64,000 nucleotides of DNA from Bacteroidales bacterium (lineage in GTDB: Bacteria; Bacteroidota; Bacteroidia; Bacteroidales; UBA10428), in NCBI GenBank assembly GCA_016933335.1, contig JAFGBD010000072.1, positions 1 to 64,000 on the forward strand, read 5' to 3'. A program made the translations under genes and the position numbers. Below are positions 54,067-63,000 of the stretch, piece by piece (the stretch's first letter is position 1; each line of letters starts with the position of its first letter). The notes under the pieces were generated by a model. That model ran no database searches, had not been told where the DNA came from, and saw nothing but the letters and a program-made list of their open reading frames with translations.

Positions 54067-57000
54067 ATGAAAAAAACATTTCTTTTAGTCATGATTTGGG
54101 GATTAATTATGGGATCCGGATATACTCAAGATCCGTCAGATATTTACGATATTTACTTAATACGGGATTTTGAACATAATACATTGGGCAAATACGATCA
54201 TGATGAATGGGCACAAGATTGGAATTATCCCTGGGATCAATCTTACCCTATTGGTGATACCACACTGCAAATCCTCGAAAACAATGATCCTGAACAAGGT
54301 TCCAAAGTCATGAGGTTTATTCATCCGGAAGGTTCATATGCAGGCTCAAGCATACGTGGAGTTGGTGGTTGGCAGGCTTCCCTGGGTCGTTCTTATGATG
54401 AGGTATACTTTTCATACAGAATAAAATTCAGACCCGGCTTTGACTGGGCACATGGAGGAAAAGTTCCTGGAGTAAGGGGCGGAGATGAATGGGATGGCTG
54501 GTATGGCCCACCTTATGATGGTGGCTTTACAAATTCGCTGATGTGGAGCGAGGAACCGACAATAGCACACTATTATTATTATCATGGGCAGACACATATG
54601 TATGGAGCAACAAGTCCCTGGAATACCCGGATTGAATCCGGAAAATGGTTTACAATAACGTTAAGAGTAGTAATGAATACTATAACAGATGGTTATGGTA
54701 ATAATGATGCAATATATGAAGGTTTTATTGATGGTGAACTTGTATCACAGATTACAGGATTTACACTAAGAAATCTGCCGGAAATTGGAGTGGAAAGACT
54801 ATCAATCGCATCATTTTTTGGTGGTTCTGATCCTATGTTTGCAGCCACAAGAGATGAATGGATTGATTTTGATGATTTTGTGGTGTTCAATTATAAAAGT
54901 AATATTGACGTCCCCAGGGGCAATGTATTAAGTCCCCCTGGTCGTATAGTTATATCTCCTCTTGAATTAAATGAAGAGACTGAATATCTTTTACCGGAAC
55001 CGGAACCAGAACCTGAACCGGAGCCGGAGCCAGTACCAGATATTCCCAATATTGCCATAAATGCCTATGGGACAGAGGTTGCAAGTGAAAATGCACATTT
55101 CATCCTGCTGGTAAATAACATACAGGTTGGTGAAACATTTGTTACTTCAACACAGGAAGATTACATATTCAATCTGGATCAGGAAATTACTGATGGCGAT
55201 ACCATAACCATAAAATTTGACAACGATTATTACAGTGAGTCGTTAGGCGACAGGAATCTGTACATTATTTCCGTTGAAATTGACGGTAATACATTTGATT
55301 TGAACGGAAAAAATCTTATATTCATCGAAGATGGATTTGAAAATAATGTTAAATATGGCAGCGGAGATTTACTCAGCTCTGGTGATTTGATGTTGTTTCC
55401 CGGTGTAGATGAGGTAAACCTGGAAGATTTTATTCAGCTGCCTCCCAATAATCCGCCCACTATTTCTTCGTCTATATTCTATATTGCCGATACCATTTCT
55501 GCAGGGACATACATTGGCAGTGTAGATGCCTCTGATCCTGATTCTGATCAGCAACTTTTTTATGACATTATAAGTGGAAATGAAAGCAACACTTTTATGT
55601 TAAACCAGTTAAATGGAAACATCTTACTTAATTTGACAGGTATTCTGGAAAGCAGTGATAAATTCGATATCCTGGTTAAAGTTACAGATGATCATGCCGA
55701 ACAAAAATCTGATTCAGCATATGTTACAATTAATATTGTTCACATACAATCAGAGGAATCTACCCCCGTTGTTATCCCAAATCCTTCAATCAGTAATCAG
55801 TCTTTCTCACTAAAAGCACCCGTTCAACAGGACACAAGGATCGGACAGGTTGTGGCAACCCACCCCGATCCGGGTACGGATATAATCTATCAGATAACAT
55901 CCGGGAACAGTGAAACCCTGTTTTCAATCGGTTCCACCGACGGAGAACTGAAATTTGCCAAAGAAAAAGATGTTTCAGAAACTACAACTTATAAATTAGC
56001 CGTCACTGCTATGATACAGGGGATGGAACAGATATCATCCCAGGCCCAGATGACAATAACCCTATCACCAACAGAAATGGTAATTTACATCGATCCAACC
56101 AACATTAATGACAATCTGAAAGATGGAACTGCAGAACATCCTTACAGCTCATGGTCAGAGGTTACATGGAAACCGGATTTTGAGTATCTTCAAAAAAAGG
56201 GTACCATTTCCAATGAAGCCAAGATCAATATATATGCAGAAAATGTTATTATCGGAGCTTATGGCGAAGGTGATCTGCCTGTCATCACAAGCAGTGCCAA
56301 AGACTATGCATTCAGAGCCTTCGAGAAAAGCAATATAACCATTAAAGATATACACATTGTGGCCAATGAGGCAATCAGCTGTATCTATTTTATGGGTAGC
56401 AATTCAAATAACAATATAATTGAAAATTGTGTTCTGGAAGGCGCTAACAGTGGTGTTCGTATCATTGATGGTAAGACCTATACCATTAAATATACAACCA
56501 TAAAAGGTACCACTGATGCAATTTATTCCTATGCTTCCGAAAATAAAATATATTACAATATTTTTAAGGATAATCATACTGCTATAAATATAAGCAGTTA
56601 TGTCTCAACTGCCGATGTATTCAACAATGTTTTCTACGGCAATTCAAAGGGTGTTACCACTACATATGCCGAACTGACGCTTTACAATAATATCTTCTAC
56701 ATGGTAAATGCCGGTGACCAGGCCATTAACCACAGTATGGACAAGCTGGTATCTGACAACAACATTTTTTATCCGGAAAGCCAGGGATTCATAAGCATTA
56801 ATAACAAACAATATAAATCCATATCTGAGTTGCAATCTGAATTGAACCTGGATATGAATTCATTTTCGGAAGATCCCGGGTTTGTTGATATATACAATGA
56901 TAATTTCATGCTGGCTGACCAGTCGCCGGCCATTGATGCCGGAAAGTACGTTGGTATTACTTCTGACTTTTACGGTCAGTCTGTTCCGTATGGCAACCAG

Positions 57001-57321
57001 CCCGATATCGGCCTGACAGAACTTAAATCAACCAGAATTATCTCTGCATTGCCTGGGAACATAAGCAACAGGAATGAGGAGCCTTCGGTTTATCCCAATC
57101 CCTCTGACGGCAGGTTCCATATCTTCTTTGACAACAACAATGCTTCAACAGCCATCCTCGCAGTCACAGACATGACCGGTAAGATGATATATCAGTCCAA
57201 CCTTGACTTTTTCACAACTTCAATTGCTGACATTGACATCTCCGATTTCCCGGATGGTATTTATCTGGTGCATCTGCAAACAGATATCAAGGTATATACA
57301 CAGCAAATTATTATTCAATGA
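54067..57321 (+). CDS. T9SS-secreted PL14-like lyase with CBM, cadherin and beta-helix domains
   Basis: A 1084-residue multi-domain protein. Signal peptide to about residue 20. Residues ~28-285 resemble polysaccharide lyase family 14 (alginate/glucuronan lyases): YFSYRIKFRPGFDWAHGGKVPG, SLMWSEEPTIAHYYYYHG, FTITLRVVMNT, DEWIDFDDFVVF. A Pro-Glu repeat linker (~309-323) follows. Next is a Ca-dependent CBM36/60-like module (~325-460; INAYGTEV ... DRNLYIISVEIDG). Two cadherin-like domains (~461-560, ~571-668) precede a right-handed beta-helix (~670-980; NIFYxx and NNVFYGNSKG turns), as found in PL6 and C5-epimerases. The end is a type A sorting domain (VYPNPSDGRFHIFF ... GIYLVHL). Likely a cell-surface uronan-active or -binding protein. 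Catalysis is not certain, because Ser/Arg positions I associate with PL14 differ. Confidence 0.75.
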   Translation: MKKTFLLVMIWGLIMGSGYTQDPSDIYDIYLIRDFEHNTLGKYDHDEWAQDWNYPWDQSYPIGDTTLQILENNDPEQGSKVMRFIHPEGSYAGSSIRGVGGWQASLGRSYDEVYFSYRIKFRPGFDWAHGGKVPGVRGGDEWDGWYGPPYDGGFTNSLMWSEEPTIAHYYYYHGQTHMYGATSPWNTRIESGKWFTITLRVVMNTITDGYGNNDAIYEGFIDGELVSQITGFTLRNLPEIGVERLSIASFFGGSDPMFAATRDEWIDFDDFVVFNYKSNIDVPRGNVLSPPGRIVISPLELNEETEYLLPEPEPEPEPEPEPVPDIPNIAINAYGTEVASENAHFILLVNNIQVGETFVTSTQEDYIFNLDQEITDGDTITIKFDNDYYSESLGDRNLYIISVEIDGNTFDLNGKNLIFIEDGFENNVKYGSGDLLSSGDLMLFPGVDEVNLEDFIQLPPNNPPTISSSIFYIADTISAGTYIGSVDASDPDSDQQLFYDIISGNESNTFMLNQLNGNILLNLTGILESSDKFDILVKVTDDHAEQKSDSAYVTINIVHIQSEESTPVVIPNPSISNQSFSLKAPVQQDTRIGQVVATHPDPGTDIIYQITSGNSETLFSIGSTDGELKFAKEKDVSETTTYKLAVTAMIQGMEQISSQAQMTITLSPTEMVIYIDPTNINDNLKDGTAEHPYSSWSEVTWKPDFEYLQKKGTISNEAKINIYAENVIIGAYGEGDLPVITSSAKDYAFRAFEKSNITIKDIHIVANEAISCIYFMGSNSNNNIIENCVLEGANSGVRIIDGKTYTIKYTTIKGTTDAIYSYASENKIYYNIFKDNHTAINISSYVSTADVFNNVFYGNSKGVTTTYAELTLYNNIFYMVNAGDQAINHSMDKLVSDNNIFYPESQGFISINNKQYKSISELQSELNLDMNSFSEDPGFVDIYNDNFMLADQSPAIDAGKYVGITSDFYGQSVPYGNQPDIGLTELKSTRIISALPGNISNRNEEPSVYPNPSDGRFHIFFDNNNASTAILAVTDMTGKMIYQSNLDFFTTSIADIDISDFPDGIYLVHLQTDIKVYTQQIIIQ
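54994..55035 (+). repeat. Hexanucleotide repeat encoding the Pro-Glu linker
   Basis: Seven tandem six-base units of the type CCGGAA/CCGGAG/CCAGAA encode alternating Pro-Glu. The first two are identical; the others differ at third positions and the last gives Pro-Val. In-frame slippage would alter linker length by two residues per unit without breaking the protein. Confidence 0.85.
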
Positions 57322-57401
57322 ATGCAGGCTGGATAATTCGTTGAAATAAACATTGGTTTTCCGTAACTGCAAAAAATCTGGATTTAAATATTATTAAATT
57401 G

Positions 57402-57430
57402 AAGCCCGGTTATCTCTGGGCTTTATTTAT
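57402..57430 (+). terminator. Possible terminator after the first PL14-like gene
   Basis: AAGCCC (57402-57407) pairs with GGGCTT (57418-57423) across a ten-base loop. A T-rich but interrupted tail TTATTTAT follows. Stem is only 6 bp. Confidence 0.45.
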
Positions 57431-57604
57431 CTGACAATATGCTGTTTATAAATGGTTCAGGATGTCAGGATAATGATCATGTTTTTTTGGATTTTTTTAC
57501 TCAAATAATAGATGTCTGCTAACTAACTGAAATAAAGGATGAAAAAAAATGATATTTTAAGAATTTTATAAAATAATCATAATAATTATTTAAAATAAAA
57601 TAAA

Positions 57605-57612
57605 TAAGTTTG
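57605..57612 (+). promoter_or_regulatory. Candidate -7 box for the second PL14-like gene
   Basis: TAAGTTTG matches TAnnTTTG and lies 67 bases before the ATG at 57680. No TTTG at the -33 distance was seen. Confidence 0.35.
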
Positions 57613-57679
57613 CAGTTTGTCGTGATTAAATCCAAATTAAACAAGTAGCTGTAATTTTACTGTTGTTAATTTAACCCTG

Positions 57680-60600
57680 ATGTTGAAAAGATTACTTATC
57701 ATATATAATCTTCTCTCAATAATAATAATCTGTTTTTCACAACCTGTTGATCCAAGTAAGGTTTTTGACATCCATTTTAAACATGATTTCGAGAATAATA
57801 CTCCTGGAGTTTATTGCTTTGATGAATGGGAAAAGGACTGGAACTATCCTGGTACTGCTGCCTATACCGAATCTGACAATACTGTTTATATAGAAGAGAA
57901 TAATGATCCGGAACAGGGATCAAATGTTATGCGCTTCATTTTTCCGCAAGGCTCCTATGCAGGTTCAGCTATCACTGGAGGAGGGGGTTGGGAAGCTCCC
58001 CTGAGGAATACATTTGACGAAATATATTTTTCATACCGAATTAAATTCAAACCCGGATTTGAATGGGTTCATGGCGGAAAAATACCCGGATTAATGGGTG
58101 GCCCAACTTGGGATGGCTGGTACGGTCCTCCTTATGAAGCAGGTTTTAGAAATTTTTTAATGTGGAGTGAAGAGCCTACTATAGCGCATTATTACTATTA
58201 TCACGGACAGACTCATGAATATGGTGCTACAAGTTTATGGAATACCTATATAGAGTCTGGCGAATGGTTTACGATGACTCTGAGAATTGTGATGAATACC
58301 ATATCAGGAGAATATGGAAACGATGATGCCGTTTTGGAAGGATTCATAGATGGTCAGCTGGTTTCACAAATTACAGGTCTTACACTTAGAAATTTATCAC
58401 ACATTGGTATTGACAAGATGCTTGTTGGTTCTTTTTTTGGCGGCAGCTCTCCGGACTTTGCAGCTACCCGTGATGAATGGATAGATATGGATGATTTCAT
58501 TGCATTTTCTTATAAGTCCGGGGTAAATGTACCCCATGGGAATGAACTTAGCCCACCTGATAGAATATTATATTTACCATATCAGGATTTTGATGATTCT
58601 GAATGGATAAAGAGTGTTACTGCACAGGCTATTTCAAGCAAAACAGTTGAGTTGGTCTGGGATCAGTATTTCTATCCCATAACCTATACCATTCAGAGAA
58701 GAGAGCAATATGAAGACAGCTTCACTGATATTGCAACAATATCACATCCTGTTACCTCTTACGATAATACCAACCTTTCTCCAAATACAACATATTATTA
58801 CAGATTAAAAACTGAAAATTCAATATCCGACGCCGTTCAGGTAACGACACATCCTATAGCCACACCTCAGGCTCCAACTTCCCTGGCATCATTGGAAACT
58901 GGCAAAACTTATATAAAGTTGGGCTGGAAAGACAACTCCAATAATGAAACCGGATTTATCATCGAACGTTCAGACAAAACTTCTGATAATTTCAAACAAA
59001 TCGCAACTTTAAAATCCAATATCAGAGAGTATCTGAACAGCTCGCTTGCACCCAACACCAGTTACTATTACAGGGTCAAAGCATACAATGAAGACGGGCA
59101 GTCAGATTATTCAAATATGCTATCTGTCAAAACATTGCAGCTTCAGTTACCGGCTGCACCAACCGAATTCAGTGCAGGAAGTATAACCAAAAATTCATTT
59201 ACGCTAAACTGGAAGGATAATTCCGATAATGAAAACGGTTTCCAGATCTATATGCTGGATGACAGTACCGGGGCATTCAAATTGCATGAAAATGTTGTTT
59301 CCAATACCATCCAGCTTTCAATGACCGGATTGCAACCAAATACCACATATCATTTCAAAATAAGAGCTTATAATACAGACGGCGTATCAGCCTTTACCAG
59401 CGAGATCGAGGTCGTAACCTTACCCCTGCAACCTCCTGTGGCTCCTGCCACACTGATATACGACAATCTCACTCCGACAAGCGTGTTACTTGCATGGACT
59501 GACAAATCAGACAATGAGAAGGGATTTTATATCTATCGTTCATTTTCAGAAACCTCCGGCTTTAAATTGATATATACGACCAATATCAATCAGATCAGTT
59601 ACGAGGATAATACGCTGGCTAAAGGAACAACATATTTTTACAGGGTAAGAGCTTTCAATGACGATGGTGCTTCAGCCTATACAAACACAGTTAAAATAAC
59701 TACACAGAATCCTCCCGGATCTCCTGCAGATCTCGGTATAATAAATATTTCAAAATCTTCTGTTTCCTTAAAATGGACAGATTGTGCAGACAATGAAAAC
59801 GGATTTATCCTGGAAAGATCAATACAAAATGATCACCAGTTTATGGTATTGGATTCAATTTCTCCCAATACAACTCATTATACCGATGAGTATCTTACAA
59901 GCAATACAGTGTATTTTTACAGGTTGCTGGCTTTCAATGATGATGGAAATTCAGAATATTCAGACACTTTAAAAACTCAGACTGTATCTTCAGTTCTTCC
60001 TGCTTCACCTACAAATCTCAGGATTGAAGGATTGACCCCTTTTACAGTTACTTTTACCTGGAGAGACAATTCTTCGAACGAAACCGGATTCCAAATTCAA
60101 AGGGCAGAAAAAAATAATTCTTTTATAAGCATATCAAATATTGCATCAGATGCAAATAAATACACTGACAGTGTACAACCCGGTATTATCTATTATTACA
60201 GAATCAGAGCCTTTAATGCTGATGGTTACTCATCATTTTCAGATACGCTGGTAATTCAGACACCTGAGAATATCATACCACCAGTACCTCAAAATTTCAA
60301 TGTTACCTCTTTGAAATACAATCAGGTAACTCTAAGCTGGACTGCAGACCTTAAGAATATTAACGGATTTCAACTTGAAAGAAAAACAGGTAAATCAGGA
60401 GTATTTGTGCAATTTGCAAAACTTGACAAGGTAACTGGATTTACAGATACGCTGGTTGAACAGGAATATGAATATTCATACAGGATCAGATCTTTCAATT
60501 ACTTCAATCATTCTGAATACTCATCAACCATTGATGTGACAATTCCTTTGTTTTCGCTTCCGGCTCCTCCATCTTCACTTTCTCCATCAGACATAGAAAC

Positions 60601-61828
60601 AAATCATATTTCCCTGAGATGGAAAGATAATTCCTATGACGAAACAGGTTTTATTATTAAAAGAGCCCTGTATCCGGACAATGAATTTGAAAAAATATAT
60701 ACAACAGATGCAAATGATACTTCTTTCACAGATACAAAAGTTACTGCCAGTACAACCTATTATTATTCTGTTAATGCGATAAATGAATGTGGCGAATCAG
60801 AAAGCACCAATCCTCTCAGGGTATCAACAATGTCAATTTCGGAATCATTAAGATTTTATGAAGGATTAATAGCCTATTATAATTTCAGCCTGAATACGGA
60901 TACATTGATACATGATCTTTCCAGATACGGTCAGCCTGTTGATCTTTTGATCACCGATACAACAAAAATCAGATGGGACAAGAACGGTCGTTTAGAGATT
61001 CTGGATAATACACTCATTCGTTCAATCCTGCCTGCAACCAAAATCGTTGAAGCCTGTAAGGAAACAAATGAAATAACACTTGAATGCTGGATAAAACCTT
61101 CGATGAATGAATTTATGAATGATGCCAGCATCATATCACTTTCCCAGAGTTCTGAAAATATGGGAATCTCTTTGATGCAAAGTGATTTCAACCTCTCAGA
61201 ATCGGGTAATTGCAGATATCTGCTGGGGTTAAGCACAAAATCCACCGAATCAAATGGCAAACCATATCTTACAGCAGAAGAGAATGAATCTGTGACACTT
61301 CACCATGTCGTTTTTACACACGATTATCTGGGAGATGAAAAGATGTTCCTGAACGGTAAACTGATTGCAAGCAGCATCAAACCTTTGGGATTTGATAACT
61401 GGAAAAACGATTTTTACTTTTACCTTGGCAATGAACCCGTTATGGTAAGTCCATGGACAGGAGTATTTTACCTGGTGGCCCTGTATAATAAAGTCTTAAC
61501 CCCTGATCAGGTTATACAAAATTATAACGCCGGTCCTGCTGATAACATCAGATTACCGGCAAATACATTTAATGTTAAACTATTTCCCAATCCTTCCCGG
61601 GGCCGTGTTGTTTTTGACATTGAACCAACAGAGTTCAGTGAATATGGAGAAAGAATCATACTTCAGCTCCTTGATTTGAATGGTGTAATTCATTATGAAG
61701 AAACCATCAGAGATTCAAATCAGCATTATGTTAAGGAATATAATCTGAGTCATCTGAAAAAAGGAATTTATTATTTCAGGCTTCTTTCGCCGTCAGGATC
61801 CACCACACATAAACTAATTGTGTTTTAA
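57680..61828 (+). CDS. T9SS-secreted PL14-like protein with eight FN3 domains and LamG
   Basis: A 1382-residue paralogue of the previous protein in its first ~300 residues (shared NNDPEQGS, WDGWYGPPY, MWSEEPTIAHYYYYHGQTH, FAATRDEWID, LSPP-R-I), but with a different rest. Signal peptide to about residue 21; PL14-like domain ~28-285. Eight tandem fibronectin type III domains (~311-1052) follow, each with W-x-D-x-S-x-N-E-x-G-F and YYYRVKAYN-type strands. A LamG-like domain (~1060-1290; ITLECWIKPSMNEF, LHHVVFTHDYLGDEKMFLNG) precedes the type A sorting domain (LFPNPSRGRVVF ... GIYYFRL ... HKLIVF). Surface anchored and probably glycan binding. Lyase activity is possible but not assured, since the residues beside the LMW motif differ from its paralogue. 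Confidence 0.77.
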   Translation: MLKRLLIIYNLLSIIIICFSQPVDPSKVFDIHFKHDFENNTPGVYCFDEWEKDWNYPGTAAYTESDNTVYIEENNDPEQGSNVMRFIFPQGSYAGSAITGGGGWEAPLRNTFDEIYFSYRIKFKPGFEWVHGGKIPGLMGGPTWDGWYGPPYEAGFRNFLMWSEEPTIAHYYYYHGQTHEYGATSLWNTYIESGEWFTMTLRIVMNTISGEYGNDDAVLEGFIDGQLVSQITGLTLRNLSHIGIDKMLVGSFFGGSSPDFAATRDEWIDMDDFIAFSYKSGVNVPHGNELSPPDRILYLPYQDFDDSEWIKSVTAQAISSKTVELVWDQYFYPITYTIQRREQYEDSFTDIATISHPVTSYDNTNLSPNTTYYYRLKTENSISDAVQVTTHPIATPQAPTSLASLETGKTYIKLGWKDNSNNETGFIIERSDKTSDNFKQIATLKSNIREYLNSSLAPNTSYYYRVKAYNEDGQSDYSNMLSVKTLQLQLPAAPTEFSAGSITKNSFTLNWKDNSDNENGFQIYMLDDSTGAFKLHENVVSNTIQLSMTGLQPNTTYHFKIRAYNTDGVSAFTSEIEVVTLPLQPPVAPATLIYDNLTPTSVLLAWTDKSDNEKGFYIYRSFSETSGFKLIYTTNINQISYEDNTLAKGTTYFYRVRAFNDDGASAYTNTVKITTQNPPGSPADLGIINISKSSVSLKWTDCADNENGFILERSIQNDHQFMVLDSISPNTTHYTDEYLTSNTVYFYRLLAFNDDGNSEYSDTLKTQTVSSVLPASPTNLRIEGLTPFTVTFTWRDNSSNETGFQIQRAEKNNSFISISNIASDANKYTDSVQPGIIYYYRIRAFNADGYSSFSDTLVIQTPENIIPPVPQNFNVTSLKYNQVTLSWTADLKNINGFQLERKTGKSGVFVQFAKLDKVTGFTDTLVEQEYEYSYRIRSFNYFNHSEYSSTIDVTIPLFSLPAPPSSLSPSDIETNHISLRWKDNSYDETGFIIKRALYPDNEFEKIYTTDANDTSFTDTKVTASTTYYYSVNAINECGESESTNPLRVSTMSISESLRFYEGLIAYYNFSLNTDTLIHDLSRYGQPVDLLITDTTKIRWDKNGRLEILDNTLIRSILPATKIVEACKETNEITLECWIKPSMNEFMNDASIISLSQSSENMGISLMQSDFNLSESGNCRYLLGLSTKSTESNGKPYLTAEENESVTLHHVVFTHDYLGDEKMFLNGKLIASSIKPLGFDNWKNDFYFYLGNEPVMVSPWTGVFYLVALYNKVLTPDQVIQNYNAGPADNIRLPANTFNVKLFPNPSRGRVVFDIEPTEFSEYGERIILQLLDLNGVIHYEETIRDSNQHYVKEYNLSHLKKGIYYFRLLSPSGSTTHKLIVF

Positions 61829-62047
61829 AAATTATTACAGATTTTCATTTTTGATCCACAAGAAAAGCCTGGTAAGGATTCCCTATTAGGAGTCGTTATA
61901 TTTCACTTTCTTACATAAAATGTCTTTAGGTATTCCTCAATTATATATTAGAAATTGTACTATTTTATGTAAAAAAAAAACAGTAATGATCAAATAACTT
62001 AAAATAAATACCGGGTTTTGCGTAATTTTCAAAAAATACTTAATGAA

Positions 62048-62968
62048 ATGAAAATAGCCCTATTGATCCCCTGTTATAACGAAGAAAAAACCATTGAAAA
62101 AGTAATCCGGGATTTCAGGAAAGAATTGCCTGACGCGGATATTTATGTTTATGATAACAATTCAACCGATAATACTTATCAGATAGCATTGGATAATGGA
62201 GCCATTGTAAGAAAAGAAAGAAAGCAGGGTAAAGCCAATGTTGTCAGAAGTATGTTCAGAACGATCAATTCCGATATCTACATCATGGTGGATGGTGATG
62301 ACACATACCCGGCATCTGAAGTTAAAAAACTCATGGAACCTGCATTATCTGAAGACGCAGATATGGTTATCGGAGACAGGCTTACCAATGGAACCTATAG
62401 TAAAGAGAATAAAAGAGGTTTTCATGAATTCGGGAATAATCTTGTCAGAGTTCTGATAAACAGATTATTTAAAGCCAAAATGAAAGATATCATGACTGGT
62501 TACAGGGTTTTTTCAAAGAGGTTTGTTAAAAACTATCCTGTATTATGCAGTGGTTTTGAGCTGGAAACTGAAATGACCGTCTATGCATTAAATAATAAAT
62601 ATAACCTGGTTGAAATCCCCATTGAATTCAGAGACAGGCCCGCAGGAAGCATATCAAAGCTCAGAACATTTACTGACGGAAGGAAAGTAATTATCACTAT
62701 TTTTAATCTTTACAGGCATTACAGACCATTTGTATTCTTTGGATTTATTGCAATTATTATGTTCTTATTGGCACTGGTATTCGGGATTCCGGTAATAAGG
62801 GAATACATCCTTTATCAATATGTATACAAAGTACCTTCGGCAATTCTTGCTTCTTCATTGATTATTGTTTCTCTGTTCTCTTTTTCTATCGGACTGATCC
62901 TTGATACTATTTCAATCATTGACCGTAAAAACAATGAATTGCGTATAATGAATAACAGCCAGAAATAA
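62048..62968 (+). CDS. GT2-family glycosyltransferase with two C-terminal membrane helices
   Basis: Encodes 306 residues from the ATG at 62048; a TTG ten codons upstream is in frame but unnecessary. It shows KIALLIPCYNEEKTIEKVI, VYDNNSTDNTYQI, RKERKQGKANVVRSMF, and the metal motif IMVDGDDTYPASEV. The family block GDRLTNGTY ... NNLVRVLINRLFKAKMKDIMTGYRVFSK is cited in pieces, and RPAGSISKLRTFTDG follows. Two hydrophobic helices end the protein (about 227-250, 262-290). This resembles polyprenyl-phosphate sugar transferases of the DPM group, which supply sugars to GT-C enzymes. A GT39-like gene follows after 32 bases and would be its consumer. Confidence 0.88.
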   Translation: MKIALLIPCYNEEKTIEKVIRDFRKELPDADIYVYDNNSTDNTYQIALDNGAIVRKERKQGKANVVRSMFRTINSDIYIMVDGDDTYPASEVKKLMEPALSEDADMVIGDRLTNGTYSKENKRGFHEFGNNLVRVLINRLFKAKMKDIMTGYRVFSKRFVKNYPVLCSGFELETEMTVYALNNKYNLVEIPIEFRDRPAGSISKLRTFTDGRKVIITIFNLYRHYRPFVFFGFIAIIMFLLALVFGIPVIREYILYQYVYKVPSAILASSLIIVSLFSFSIGLILDTISIIDRKNNELRIMNNSQK

Positions 62969-63000
62969 TTCTGATAAACGATTATACAGGCAATACGATC

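Larger units (their letters stand above)
57322..57679. other. Intergenic region between the two PL14-like genes
   Basis: A 358-base A/T-rich stretch. It holds a moderate hairpin (57402-57423) that may end the upstream transcript and one -7 box (57605-57612) for the downstream gene. No coding frame is seen. The 21-base phased repeats of the upstream paralogue's leader are not repeated here. Confidence 0.55.
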
